This document shows, piece after piece, positions 29,070 to 38,247 of a stretch of DNA of 43,057 nt. The position numbers and the translations under genes are program-made. The notes beneath the pieces were generated by a model. The model was given only the letters and a program-made list of their open reading frames with translations. It had not been told where the DNA came from and searched no databases. Where the stretch lies: assembly GCA_029247405.1 (NCBI GenBank), contig JAQWLH010000293.1, positions 1 through 43,057 of the forward strand, written 5' to 3'. This stretch comes from Mariniblastus sp. Its GTDB lineage: Bacteria; Planctomycetota; Planctomycetia; Pirellulales; Pirellulaceae. Positions within the stretch are counted from its first letter, which is position 1, and the number at the start of each line of letters is the position of its first letter.

Positions 29070-31491
29070 ATCAGAACTGCTACTGCGAAAAATGACGCGT
29101 GAGATGAAGGCTCGGGCTCAAGCCGAAACATTACTGGAAAATAAGAGTCGTGAGTTGTATTCGGTCAACGAGGAATTGATCAAGTTAAACAGGACCCTAG
29201 AAGAACGAGTGAATCAAAGAACTTCCGATTTGCTTCATTCAAATGAATCACTCGAAAGGGAAGTCTACAGGCGCAGGCAAGCCAGCCAAAAATTAGCAGC
29301 CCAAGTCAAAAAGTTTCAATTGCTCCACGAAACTGTACTCCTGGCGGCTAAGTCGGATGATTTCCAATCCTCCCTCAGACGATGCATCGAATCTGTTTGT
29401 ATGGCCTTTCAGTGCCTGTTTGGACATGCATATTTTACAAATGGGAGAGAAAGAAAACTGGTTGCGCAGGACATTCACTACTTTGCGAAGGAACCAAAAT
29501 CTCGCCGCTTTGTAGAGCTTATTAGTCGCAGCAGCGTCCAATCTGGTTCTGGGTTGTGCGGTCGAATCTTGGCTACCGGCGAGCCCAATTGGATTCCCAA
29601 CATCCTAACTGACGAACGTCTTCAACATTTAGCAGGGGACCTTGGAGTTGGCCAAAAATGCGGATTTGGCTTTCCGGTAAAAATAGGCGACGAAACATTT
29701 GCGATCCTTGAGTTCGTCTCCGAGCAGTCCATCGACCAAGAAAGTGAAATTCTTAAAGTTGTACGCGCTGTTGGCCAGCAAGTCGGATTCGTGCTTGAAA
29801 GAAAACTAGCGGCGGAAGAAAATCGCCGAGCAAAGATCGCTGCGGATGAAGCCAATCATGCTAAGAGCCGTTTTCTTGCAAATATGAGCCATGAACTCCG
29901 CACACCGATGAACGGAATTATCGGGATGAGTGACCTTCTGGCAGGCACCTCCTTGCAACCTCTCCAGCGCGATCGCCTCGATTTAATACGCCATTCGGCT
30001 CAATCTCTCCTAAGGCTGCTCAATGAGATCCTTGACTTCTCAAAAGTCGAGGCAGGAAAGCTCGAATTCGAGTCAATTCCATTTGAACTACAGTCATGCA
30101 TGGAGACCATCATCGCGCCCTTCTGGATGCAAGCGACGCGACAAGGACTCCAAATGAACTGCCAGATTTCATCTGAGGTTCCCGACAAACTCATTGGCGA
30201 TCCTGTTCGCTTAGGCCAGGTCATCACAAACCTCGTCAGTAACGCGATAAAATTCACTGATACGGGCGAAGTCAATGTGGACATTACACTAGCCCCATCA
30301 CCTGCCTCTGGGGACATTGCTGAGCAGGCCAAAGTCCTGAACGATCGTGTTACTTTAATTTTTTCTGTTCGTGATACCGGTATCGGAATTCCAGAAGAAA
30401 AGCACCAGACGGTCTTGGCTGCCTTTCAACAAGCAGACGCCTCAACTTCCAGAAGGTTTGGGGGAACTGGACTTGGGCTGGCGATTTCATCACGACTGAT
30501 TGAAGCCATGAACGGAGAACTTCGAATCAAGAGCAAACCTGGAGAAGGTTCCACCTTTAGTTTTAGCGCCGAGTTTGACGTTGCTCATCAATCAAATAAT
30601 GCTGACGACAATCGCTGGGAGAACTTTAAAGACACACTTCCCAACTTGGAACAATCTCGTAGGATACTTTTAGCGGAAGACAATTTAATCAACCAACGCG
30701 TGGCTGTTGGATTCCTTGAAGAGCGTGGTCACCAAGTCGTCGTTGTCGACGATGGTCGCAAGGCAGTCGATGCGGTCACCAGCGAACCATTTGATATTGT
30801 GCTAATGGACGTGAACATGCCCGGCACCGACGGCATTGAGGCGACAAAAGCGATTCGCAAATCTGAAATCGGCACCACGCTTCACATTCCAATCATCGCG
30901 ATGACCGCGAGTGTCATGAAAGGCGACCGCGAGAATTGCCTTGAATCGGGTATGGACTCCTATATCTCCAAACCGATTAACTCACAAGAATTGCTGCGCG
31001 CAGTCGAAGCGATTCCCGCCAGTGCCTTGACCGCCCTCAAAGCCGAAACAAGTTGTCCACCGAATGTTGAAGGTGATCGCAGCAAACCCGTTGTTGTTGA
31101 TCAAGATTTAGTCAACCAGATGTGTTCGCCGACAAGTTCAAATTCAGATGACCGTTTGGTAGATTGGAATGTCGCGTTTGAGTGTATCCCCAGAGACCCC
31201 AATGAGGCGAGAGCTTGCGTTGAAGTCATTATCACGGAAGCCCCCAAATTGTTCGAAGATGTTTGCACAGCCCATCGGGAACGAGACCAGCACAAATTGG
31301 GGCACGCTGCTCATAGCTTTAGGGGCGCCATTGCAATTTTCGGGGCCCAACCCCTAGTCGAAAACAGCGTGGAAATCGAATTGCTCGCCGTAACGGGAAG
31401 CTTCGATAACGTTTCACCTTTAATTGAAAAAACCCGCGTGCAACTGAAAAGATTCCTCGAAGAGCTGACAACCTGGATGTCGACCGGTTAG
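29062..31491 (+). CDS. H-NOX-associated hybrid histidine kinase (GAF-HisKA-HATPase-REC-Hpt)
   Basis: 809 residues from the ATG at 29062, which overlaps the H-NOX stop. Order: an N-terminal coiled coil (about 10-85, [20 protein letters not shown]); a GAF domain (about 90-245); HisKA with phospho-acceptor H277 in [19 protein letters not shown]; HATPase_c with N-box LVSNAIKF and G-boxes RDTGIGIP and GGTGLGLAI; a receiver domain beginning [12 protein letters not shown] with phospho-acceptor D583 in [11 protein letters not shown]; and an Hpt domain with H751 in [12 protein letters not shown]. No membrane helices, so it is cytosolic. It probably senses NO through the bound H-NOX protein and passes phosphate H277 to D583 to H751 and on to an unlinked response regulator, since none is encoded next to it. 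Confidence 0.95.
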   Translation: MDESELLLRKMTREMKARAQAETLLENKSRELYSVNEELIKLNRTLEERVNQRTSDLLHSNESLEREVYRRRQASQKLAAQVKKFQLLHETVLLAAKSDDFQSSLRRCIESVCMAFQCLFGHAYFTNGRERKLVAQDIHYFAKEPKSRRFVELISRSSVQSGSGLCGRILATGEPNWIPNILTDERLQHLAGDLGVGQKCGFGFPVKIGDETFAILEFVSEQSIDQESEILKVVRAVGQQVGFVLERKLAAEENRRAKIAADEANHAKSRFLANMSHELRTPMNGIIGMSDLLAGTSLQPLQRDRLDLIRHSAQSLLRLLNEILDFSKVEAGKLEFESIPFELQSCMETIIAPFWMQATRQGLQMNCQISSEVPDKLIGDPVRLGQVITNLVSNAIKFTDTGEVNVDITLAPSPASGDIAEQAKVLNDRVTLIFSVRDTGIGIPEEKHQTVLAAFQQADASTSRRFGGTGLGLAISSRLIEAMNGELRIKSKPGEGSTFSFSAEFDVAHQSNNADDNRWENFKDTLPNLEQSRRILLAEDNLINQRVAVGFLEERGHQVVVVDDGRKAVDAVTSEPFDIVLMDVNMPGTDGIEATKAIRKSEIGTTLHIPIIAMTASVMKGDRENCLESGMDSYISKPINSQELLRAVEAIPASALTALKAETSCPPNVEGDRSKPVVVDQDLVNQMCSPTSSNSDDRLVDWNVAFECIPRDPNEARACVEVIITEAPKLFEDVCTAHRERDQHKLGHAAHSFRGAIAIFGAQPLVENSVEIELLAVTGSFDNVSPLIEKTRVQLKRFLEELTTWMSTG

Positions 31492-31565
31492 CTCCGCCCC
31501 CTCGTGGGCTCTTTGGATCAATTTCCGTACCTCAACGAAAATCCACGAGAAGCTTTCCACTGACG

Positions 31566-32393
31566 TCAGGGGGTCTCAGGCTTACCGTAATTATCGGTCT
31601 TGGAAATGGAGTGGACGGTCAACTCAGCCCCCTCACGTATTACAAATTCACTCAACCCAATGCGAGTCTCTTGATTCCCCCAATCGTAGGTGTAGCCCAG
31701 ACGGGTCCAAGGATAAACTGGCCCGTTCTGCGGTTTGTAGCGAGTCTCCGCGGTGCGGTTGTACCAACGCTTGTAACTCTGACTAACCGATACATAGTCT
31801 CGCACGTCTGGGAATTTGAGTTGAGCTTCGTAATCAGCGATCTCTGGATCAGCGGACGGACGGAAAAGATCATCAGGCTTTACCCACAACTCAACTATGA
31901 AACGATGGCCGCTTTGAGGGGGTAATCCGAGCAGTTGCTCCAAACGGCGAGACAGCACACCCCCTCCCTTACCTTCTCGATATTTCTCACAAAACGTTTT
32001 CAATTCAGGCGCTGCAGTAACCCAGACGTTGTACTTTTCTTGGAATGGAACTCCAAGAGGCTGTTGACTTGTTACGTAATAAGATTGGTGACTCGTCCAG
32101 GTTGTCATTAGAACCTGTTGACGATTACCACTCCCGCGCCAGATCAAATTAGGGTTGTTTCTTAAGATGGATGTAAGATTTCGCGAGACATCCTTTTCCG
32201 TCGCATTCATCGCATTTTTGACCGCCTGTTGGTAGCGTTCCGGCAAGTTAATTGGCTCCGCATCAGGATGCGAGTGCCGGCTGCTCGAAAAGTCTTTGCC
32301 ATGTGGCTTTTCATCAGCAGAATCAGCCTCGCATCGTTGATCGACGAGACAAGAACAAACGCAAAGCAAAATAGCAGTTGTCAGTCGTATCAT
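31566..32393 (-). CDS. Secreted protein of unknown function
   Basis: 275 residues with a signal peptide (MIRLTTAILLCVCSCLVDQR); the Cys cluster could be a lipobox, but the residues before C15 are not typical. The mature part is soluble and rich in Trp and Tyr: LIWRGSGNRQQVLMTTWTS, EKYNVWVTAAPELKTFCEKY, VELWVKPDDLFRPSADPEI and YPWTRLGYTYDWGN, ending in a conserved-looking tail SEFVIREGAELTVHSISKT. I do not recognise the family, although it looks like a conserved hypothetical shared with cyanobacteria-type genomes. Its predicted promoter contains a CT repeat. It converges on the hybrid kinase gene, with 74 bp between stops. Confidence 0.8.
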   Translation of the reverse strand: MIRLTTAILLCVCSCLVDQRCEADSADEKPHGKDFSSSRHSHPDAEPINLPERYQQAVKNAMNATEKDVSRNLTSILRNNPNLIWRGSGNRQQVLMTTWTSHQSYYVTSQQPLGVPFQEKYNVWVTAAPELKTFCEKYREGKGGGVLSRRLEQLLGLPPQSGHRFIVELWVKPDDLFRPSADPEIADYEAQLKFPDVRDYVSVSQSYKRWYNRTAETRYKPQNGPVYPWTRLGYTYDWGNQETRIGLSEFVIREGAELTVHSISKTDNYGKPETP

Positions 32394-32424
32394 TGAACCC
32401 TCAGTGCTTGGTTGGATCGCTCTT

Positions 32425-32454
32425 ATTGTACAAGAGAGAGAGATGACTAGACAA
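32425..32454 (-). promoter_or_regulatory. Candidate sigma-70-type promoter with CT-repeat spacer
   Basis: On the minus strand TTGTCT (32449-32454) and TACAAT (32425-32430) are separated by 18 bases, of which 11 are a CT/TC dinucleotide run (32433-32443). It is 32 bases upstream of the secreted protein's ATG at 32393. Matches are 4/6 and 5/6 to the -35 and -10 consensus; found by eye. Confidence 0.4.
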
Positions 32455-32832
32455 AGGTATCAAGCGTCAAAATGAACACATTTTACTCAGTGCAATGAGC
32501 ACGCCAGCATTCCCGGTGTGCATTGATCAACTCAACAAAATACGGAGGCTGCGGCGGGCAATGGGCAGTTTGGTCTGCTGGCAATGTTGCAGCGTTGGAC
32601 ATCGCTGTCCATGAAGTGGGGCAATCATTTGCCAATCTTGCGGACGCATATTTTTTTAACAATAGGAGTTCCTGGACTGGGGAGAACCAGGAGAAATCAA
32701 CGCCGTTTTATGCTGAAAACATTGGCCGCTCAAATTGACCGCTGCTTCGTCGCATCAGGTTTTAGTGCAACCGTGCTGTAAGACGGGAACGGCTCGAAAC
32801 CAACCGTTTCCGCCTTCCTTTCCGTGCTTTTA
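32455..32832. other. Intergenic region
   Basis: About 378 bp between the candidate promoter of the secreted-protein gene and the 3' end of the dehydrogenase gene. Short frames here (such as 32523-32738) show no coding signature. Nothing else noticed. Confidence 0.35.
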
Positions 32833-33792
32833 TTACTGGCGTTGGCTTACTTCAAAAACGACTTTAAACGCATCAGGCTCCACTGCTGTCTTAAAAGCTT
32901 CCTTGGCGGCCTCCAGCGGAAAGCGATGGGTAATCAAGCCAGACAAATCGAATCGCCCTTGCTCCAGCATCGTAATCGCACGGTCAAAGGGGCCGCACCG
33001 GGACCCTACCAATCTTATTTCATCAATCACAATTGGCGCCAACGAGAGATGATGTTCTGCAGCAACCGTGGTTTTCATTACGATCGTGCCTCGGGGCTCG
33101 ACCAATTTTAAAGCCAGCGGCAATCCTGAAACGGAGCCGGTGCAATCAACAACGAGGTCAAATGCTCTTTCGCACTTCAACGCGTCCAGTTTAACCGTCT
33201 CGATTCCCAATCGTTGAAATCGTTCCAATTTGAGTTCGTGCTTCCCAACAACCCTCAGATCTTGAACCGTTTGCGAAATGGTTTGCGCACATAAGTAGGC
33301 TAACCTACCGTCCCCCAAAACAATGGCTTTGCGCACCGCCGCAAAATCCACTTGGATACCGATTTCCAACGCGGCCGCCAACGGTTCGATCAACACGGCC
33401 TGGTCATTGGTTATGGAATCCGGGATCAAATGCAGACTACTTTGCGGAATGGCGACCTGATCTGCAAACGCCCCGTCATGGTGCAAGATTCCTACGACCG
33501 TTCGGTCTGCACAATGGTTGCCTAAGCCCGAATCGCAGCGGCTACAATTTTTGCAATTACAATTAATTTCTCCCACAACCCGTTGCCCCTGAAATTCACC
33601 AGAGGTGGCTCGCCCCACGAACTCATGCCCGAGGACTCCAGAAAATCCCATATAGCCTTTGACTAGTTGCAAATCAGTCTCGCAAATTCCCGCTTTGATT
33701 ACATCGATCAACACTTCACCCGTGCCGACGAGGGGAGACGAATAATCCGCATTAAAACAGATCGTGCTTTGCTCCAAACAAATCGCTCGCAT
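32833..33792 (-). CDS. Zinc-dependent medium-chain alcohol/polyol dehydrogenase-like protein
   Basis: 319 residues of the zinc MDR superfamily. Catalytic-zinc ligands are C37 in KAGICETDLQL and H56-E57 in GVLGHEFVG. The structural-zinc lobe is C80-x2-C83-x2-C86-x7-C94 (CKNCSRCDSGLGNHC). The Rossmann part begins KAIVLGDGRLAYLCAQTISQ, where the usual G-x-G-x-x-G is degenerate (G-D-G-R-L-A), so cofactor binding may be altered. It is shorter than most family members (about 340 to 380). Expected to oxidise an alcohol or polyol with NAD(P)+, but the substrate is unknown. Upstream lies a strong inverted repeat at 33951-33977. Confidence 0.88.
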   Translation of the reverse strand: MRAICLEQSTICFNADYSSPLVGTGEVLIDVIKAGICETDLQLVKGYMGFSGVLGHEFVGRATSGEFQGQRVVGEINCNCKNCSRCDSGLGNHCADRTVVGILHHDGAFADQVAIPQSSLHLIPDSITNDQAVLIEPLAAALEIGIQVDFAAVRKAIVLGDGRLAYLCAQTISQTVQDLRVVGKHELKLERFQRLGIETVKLDALKCERAFDLVVDCTGSVSGLPLALKLVEPRGTIVMKTTVAAEHHLSLAPIVIDEIRLVGSRCGPFDRAITMLEQGRFDLSGLITHRFPLEAAKEAFKTAVEPDAFKVVFEVSQRQ

Positions 33793-34175
33793 TATTCGCT
33801 TTCTTATTGATGAAGATCGAGACCGCTTATTTCAGTACCTCTTCATAACTTAACCAACCGTATCCTAAAGATCTCAAACGAGGATTCCAACAACCTCAAC
33901 GAAAACTCCGACTCTAAAACCTAACCATTCAAGCGATTCGAAGGAGCCCACTTTTCGCATTTTAGCCCTGCGAAAAGCGGCTAGGTTGCATCAAGCAATC
34001 AATGCCTAAATTGGCTTCTCCGCACCTCCCCTAGGACCTTGCCTAACCTATCGTTTTGATTCACAGGACTTTTTGCCAGCAAAACAGGGACTAACGGACT
34101 TCAAACTCATTTTTTCTTGTCTTGGCAACGATGATTCTTTAGGATGGAGTCAAACGTTTCTTGGGAGATGATTGA
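33793..34175. other. Divergent intergenic region
   Basis: 383 bp separating the dehydrogenase from the next plus-strand gene. It contains a perfect 9-bp inverted repeat (listed separately) and the Shine-Dalgarno GGGAGA at 34163-34168; no gene seen. Confidence 0.4.
33951..33977. repeat. Perfect 9-bp inverted repeat
   Basis: CTTTTCGCA (33951-33959) and TGCGAAAAG (33969-33977) flank a nine-base loop. No T-run follows on either strand, so it is not a typical terminator. It lies about 160 bases upstream of the dehydrogenase start and could be an operator or RNA hairpin. Confidence 0.5.
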
Positions 34176-34856
34176 ATGCTCAACAATTCAAAATTGATGC
34201 TTTGGGGTTCGATGCTCGCATCACTCGCTTGCGGACACCTGCTTGCCGGCGTCGATGGAGACGAGACGAATTCGAGTGCCCCTATTTGGATTCCCCAAAA
34301 AGAGAACGTTCCCCAAGAGCAAACCAACTCGCTGAACGTACCAAGCCTCAACCTTCCCAACTCTCCGACTTCGCAATTTTCCCAACCTACAAATTTCCTC
34401 CCCCCACTTTCGGCCTCCCCAAACAGCCAATCCACCGAATCGGCTGATTCCTCGTCGCCCTTATTCGAGGACAACAAACAACAGCAAAAATATGAGGCGG
34501 TCTTGGGCAAACTTCGCAACCTTCGACTTGGTAATGGGGAGAAAGGCTCAAACGATGACTGGTTTGTGGTTGGCGGTGCAGCGGGAAATCAGGTGAACTT
34601 TGACGCCTTTCAGGGGGAAGAAGAGGTTGCCCGCAAAGTAATTGAATTCCTCGAGCAAACCAACAACCGATGCCAATGGCGAGTGTTCTCCCGTGAATCG
34701 GATTCGTATGCCGCACAAGAGAATGTCAGCAAAGTAAAATCAGAATACCAACAGTGGCGTCAGGCACAGATTAACCGAGCGAATGCGTATCGGAGAGCTC
34801 AACAACGTGCCGCAGCCAACTCCTATCGACGACGTTGCTCGTCCGGTGGTGGCTGA
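34176..34856 (+). CDS. Secreted low-complexity protein of unknown function
   Basis: 226 residues. The ATG at 34176 is seven bases after GGGAGA and opens a signal peptide (MLNNSKLMLWGSMLASLACG, cleavage near LLAG). The next 80 residues are Ser/Asn/Pro/Gln-rich and look disordered. A compact segment follows (DWFVVGGAAGNQVNFDAFQG, VIEFLEQTNNRCQWRVFSRE). The C-terminus is highly basic and Arg/Gln/Ala-rich (RANAYRRAQQRAAAN), ending in SSGGG. Overlapping frames on both strands at this place are shadows. No family recognised; the signal peptide and ribosome site are the main reasons to call this frame. Confidence 0.7.
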   Translation: MLNNSKLMLWGSMLASLACGHLLAGVDGDETNSSAPIWIPQKENVPQEQTNSLNVPSLNLPNSPTSQFSQPTNFLPPLSASPNSQSTESADSSSPLFEDNKQQQKYEAVLGKLRNLRLGNGEKGSNDDWFVVGGAAGNQVNFDAFQGEEEVARKVIEFLEQTNNRCQWRVFSRESDSYAAQENVSKVKSEYQQWRQAQINRANAYRRAQQRAAANSYRRRCSSGGG

Positions 34857-35073
34857 CGCTAACCACTTGGCTGCCGTCGGCAGACCTTCGAAGCTCAATC
34901 TTTCTTCACCCCAGTCGACCTTGTTATAGGAACTTGGGGATGATCCCTCGATGCCAGCAGAAGCTTGTTGGCAGAGCATCCCATTTAAAATTAGGGGAAG
35001 CAGTCAGATTTAACAGTAGTGATCACTGCCTGGAATGGAACCGCCGAAACCCGCAAAACCAATTACTATGAAG

Positions 35074-36255
35074 CTACAGGTCGAGCCTCTGGCCCTCTCG
35101 CAATTGGCGAATGTTGTATTGTGTTCCCCGCCATTGCACGCCTCCACGGCGCCACAGCAAAAATAATGCTCGGGCAATGATGACCCAAAGCACGGCGAGA
35201 CCGACAGGAAGCAACAAGAAACTTGATCGTGCCAAAGCAGTTTGGCGGGACAACGTCGACATGATCATTAAGGGAAACAACAGGCAAATAGTCCAAGCGA
35301 ATGCACTTACCACGGGCGAAAGAAAAAAGAGACAGAGAAACCCGCCAAAAACAAGCGGTAAAATTGACAGCAGCCCAACCGCTCGAAACCAGTTGTACTT
35401 GGTCAAGCCCGGACTATTCTTCTCTAGCCCACGGGCCATCTCGCCAAGACTCTGATACCACTCAAGAGAAATCTGATCTCCAGCTCGAGCAACCATCCCA
35501 CGACCACCGCTCCGCTTGACCATCAAGCCAACCCCCACATCATCAATGGTTTCCATTTTTAACCACTCAAAGCCATCGGTTTGCTCAAATGCGGTCCTGC
35601 GAACTAGGTTCATTGCCCCCACCCCCACCGCCAGTGGATCATTCGGATTGGCAACTCGTTTAGCCGAAATCAAGAACATTGATCCGGTGTAGAACGCAGC
35701 GATCGCGGTCTCGAGCCAAGTCCCCGCGGGCTTAATCCGAGGCAACCCAGCCAAGTGGTCAACCTGATTGGATTGAGCAAATTCGACTATTTCAACCAGT
35801 GCATTAGATTCGAATCCAACGTCTGCATCGGTAAACAGCAACCACTCACCAGTCGCCTGTTGGGCCGCAACATGCAGAGCGTGAACCTTGCCGAGCCATC
35901 CGTCTGGTAAACTTTCAATATGGATTGCCGTAATAAGACTGTTTTCATCGGCGAGCCGATCAATGATTTCGCCAGTGCCATCCGTTGACCGGTCGTTGAT
36001 AAAAATCAATTGCAAGTCTGAATACGTTTGTTTCAAAAGGTTGATCGCGGTTGCCTCTATACTGGCTGCCTCGTTGCAAGCAGGAATTAAAACAGACAAC
36101 GGCGGCAACTCACTGCATTGTTTGCCCTCAAGATGATTCTTTGTAGGAATATCAATGTACTGCAGTGAATGCCACCAAGCCCTTGACCAGCAAAAACACC
36201 AGACGGCAACCGTCAAGATTCCAAGCCCGCCTAAAATGTCTTTCCACTCGTACAT
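35074..36255 (-). CDS. Membrane-anchored GT2 glycosyltransferase
   Basis: 393 residues from the ATG at 36255 (MYEWKDILGG); the upstream open extension to 36372 is basic and not family-like. An N-terminal helix (about 8-25) is followed by a GT-A domain: LSVLIPACNEAASIEATAIN, LQLIFINDRSTDGTGEIIDR, GWLGKVHALHVAAQQATGEW and metal-binding D143-A-D145 in LLFTDADVGF. The acceptor side has AVGVGAMNLVRRTAFEQTDG, ETIDDVGVGLMVKRSG and EWYQSLGEMARGLEKN. Three or four helices close the protein. This layout is like HpnB/CrtQ-type glycosyltransferases, which add sugars to lipids such as hopanoids or carotenoids; the true acceptor cannot be read. Stands alone. Confidence 0.88.
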   Translation of the reverse strand: MYEWKDILGGLGILTVAVWCFCWSRAWWHSLQYIDIPTKNHLEGKQCSELPPLSVLIPACNEAASIEATAINLLKQTYSDLQLIFINDRSTDGTGEIIDRLADENSLITAIHIESLPDGWLGKVHALHVAAQQATGEWLLFTDADVGFESNALVEIVEFAQSNQVDHLAGLPRIKPAGTWLETAIAAFYTGSMFLISAKRVANPNDPLAVGVGAMNLVRRTAFEQTDGFEWLKMETIDDVGVGLMVKRSGGRGMVARAGDQISLEWYQSLGEMARGLEKNSPGLTKYNWFRAVGLLSILPLVFGGFLCLFFLSPVVSAFAWTICLLFPLMIMSTLSRQTALARSSFLLLPVGLAVLWVIIARALFLLWRRGGVQWRGTQYNIRQLREGQRLDL

Positions 36256-36852
36256 GCTTTTTTTTGCAAAAAGATGATCACGGATCTTCGCGTTGTTCCG
36301 CAACGAACGCAAAAGACTTGATAGATGATGATCCAAAGAGCCGCAAGCAGTCGACTGAGCCCGAAGAAACAAATCCAGCTAAGCAAATTCAAAAGCTGCA
36401 GCGTCCAATGAGCTCTCGCCCGATCTTGCTAACGAACAACGTTGCCCCCGCGGTAGACTTGGTTTTAAACTAAATTAAAGCGAAAAAAACGCACGATCTC
36501 TTTTTTAAATGAACCTGCACCTGGTGTTCCGTTTAAATACCGTCTGCTTGCCCCTTAAGCAACGCCTTCCCCCTACAATTGGTTTAAATCGTTTCATTCA
36601 CCCGCCCGCGAGTAGCGGCAATACGCTTTTCTCGAAGTTTTCAGCCGCTGGGCTAAATTTTAAATCGAATCGAATAAACTAAAATTGGTGCCGGCCAAGG
36701 GAAGCCACCTTCGATTTACCGACAACTCGAATGATGCCAGCACCAAGGAGGGCCGTTTTTTGACGCGAAAACTTAAAACAGAAGAACCTGACGATACAAT
36801 GAGCCCTGCCAGCTAGTTCCGCCAACCCCTTATCTCAAAAGTTAAAATCTCG
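36256..36852. other. Intergenic region between divergent glycosyltransferase and protease genes
   Basis: 597 bp. No gene. It contains a hairpin-forming segment (36685-36746, listed separately) followed by GGGCCGTTTTTT at 36750-36761, about 90 bases before the protease start. Confidence 0.4.
36685..36746 (+). promoter_or_regulatory. Candidate structured leader RNA
   Basis: An 11-bp outer stem TTGGTGCCGGC (36685-36695) / GCCAGCACCAA (36736-36746), perfect apart from one C-A mismatch, encloses an inner stem TTCGA (36710-36714) / TCGAA (36727-36731). It sits in the probable leader of the PEP-CTERM protease gene. Class unknown; not recognised as a known riboswitch. Confidence 0.3.
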
Positions 36853-38247
36853 ATGGCTGCAAGACAACACTTTTTGATGCTTCTTTTTGTTACTGCGGTT
36901 GCGCTACCGGGAACCACTGTTGCAGACTGGAAAGACGACATCGGTTGGACCCAACTCAAAGCTGAGATTGGGGCATCACTGGAGGACGGAACCGGAGTTA
37001 ATGTTGCCCAAATTGAGGCCTCCACCGGCACGAATTACATGCCCGATCCTTCCTTTTTTGAATTTGCTTCGCCCGATAAGACATTCATTGATGGCACCGG
37101 CGCCAACACCTCATACAGCGGTCACGCCAGATCTGTTGGTCAGGCATTCTACGGCAACCAGACATCGATCACTCCCGGAATCAATAACATCACCAACTAC
37201 GATGCAGATGATTGGATCGGTAATGTGATCGGTTTTAACACAGGAGCCGATCCTGAATCACAAAATTTCAAGGTTCAAAACCATAGCTACATCGGCAATG
37301 GTTTATCCGTTGACGACGCAACAGACATTTTACAGCGCGTCGATTTTGTCGTTAACCAAAACGATGTCTCAATTTTTGTGGGGACCAACAACAGCGGCTC
37401 AACACCTCAATTACTTGTTCCAGCGTACAACACGATTTCGGTTGGTCGAACCGACGGGGGTCACGCGACAGGATTGACGAGTTTTTATGGTGCTGGTCGA
37501 GTCAAACCAGAAATCGTCACTCCCGGCTCCGCCTTTACCAGCTACACGACCCCGCGAGCTGCCAGCGCCGCAGCATTGCTCCACCAAAAAGGCGCGGGCA
37601 CGGATTCTGTTCGAAACGAGTCGATCAAGGCGATTCTCCTGGCCGGGGCAACGAAACAAGAATTTGGCAGTTGGGATAGAACAACAACTCGTCCCTTAGA
37701 CGAGGTCTTTGGTGCAGGCGAACTCAACATTCGCAACAGCTATTACATCCAAGATGCTGGTCAGTTCGAAGGCTCTACCTCAGAACCCGTTTCAGCGGTG
37801 GGCCTAAAAGGCTGGGACTACGAAGCAAGTTTTGATGATTCGAATTCTCTCTACTACAATTTTGATGTCGGCGCGAGTGCGGCTCAAATCGAAGCCTCAT
37901 TTCTGATGACATGGAACATTGACGTCATTGATAGTAACCCGTTAGCTACGGAGTTCGATGCTTCAACAACACTGGCCAATTTTGACATGGAATTTTACGA
38001 TTCATCAGGGTCGTTCTTGGGAACTCTTTTAGATTCCAGCCTTAGTACTGGCGATAACATTGAGCATATTTATCTCAGTGATTTATCAGCCGGCACGTAC
38101 ACCCTTCGAATCACCGGAGATACGGATCACGATTTTGCCTTCGCGTGGAGGATCAATCCAGTTCCCGAACCATCTGCTGCACTTGCCATGGTTCTCATTG
38201 GAATTGGAATTGGCTTGACTCGACGCAAAGCCCCGTCAATCGTTTAG
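36853..38247 (+). CDS. Secreted subtilase-like (S8) protein with PEP-CTERM anchor
   Basis: 464 residues. The signal peptide is MAARQHFLMLLFVTAVALPG. Subtilisin landmarks are in order: GTGVNVAQIEAS, where the catalytic Asp of V-A-x-I-D is E55; H91 in YSGHARSVGQ; oxyanion Asn N180 in VGTNNSG; RVKPEIVTPGS; and catalytic S230 in FTSYTTPRAASAAALL, matching GTSMATP. There is no obvious inhibitory propeptide. A beta-sandwich-like C-terminal domain (about 310-435, LYYNFDVGASAAQIEA, AGTYTLRITGDTDHD) precedes the sorting signal VPEPSAALAMVLIGIGIGLT-RRK, which exosortase recognises. Probably surface displayed. The Asp-to-Glu change may reduce or alter peptidase activity, so calling it an active protease is uncertain. 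Confidence 0.88.
   Translation: MAARQHFLMLLFVTAVALPGTTVADWKDDIGWTQLKAEIGASLEDGTGVNVAQIEASTGTNYMPDPSFFEFASPDKTFIDGTGANTSYSGHARSVGQAFYGNQTSITPGINNITNYDADDWIGNVIGFNTGADPESQNFKVQNHSYIGNGLSVDDATDILQRVDFVVNQNDVSIFVGTNNSGSTPQLLVPAYNTISVGRTDGGHATGLTSFYGAGRVKPEIVTPGSAFTSYTTPRAASAAALLHQKGAGTDSVRNESIKAILLAGATKQEFGSWDRTTTRPLDEVFGAGELNIRNSYYIQDAGQFEGSTSEPVSAVGLKGWDYEASFDDSNSLYYNFDVGASAAQIEASFLMTWNIDVIDSNPLATEFDASTTLANFDMEFYDSSGSFLGTLLDSSLSTGDNIEHIYLSDLSAGTYTLRITGDTDHDFAFAWRINPVPEPSAALAMVLIGIGIGLTRRKAPSIV

Noticed and set aside
34139-34519. Frames on minus (34139-34519) and plus (34172-34447) strands overlapping the small secreted protein
   Set aside because: The frame from 34176 has both a ribosome site and a signal peptide; the others have neither.
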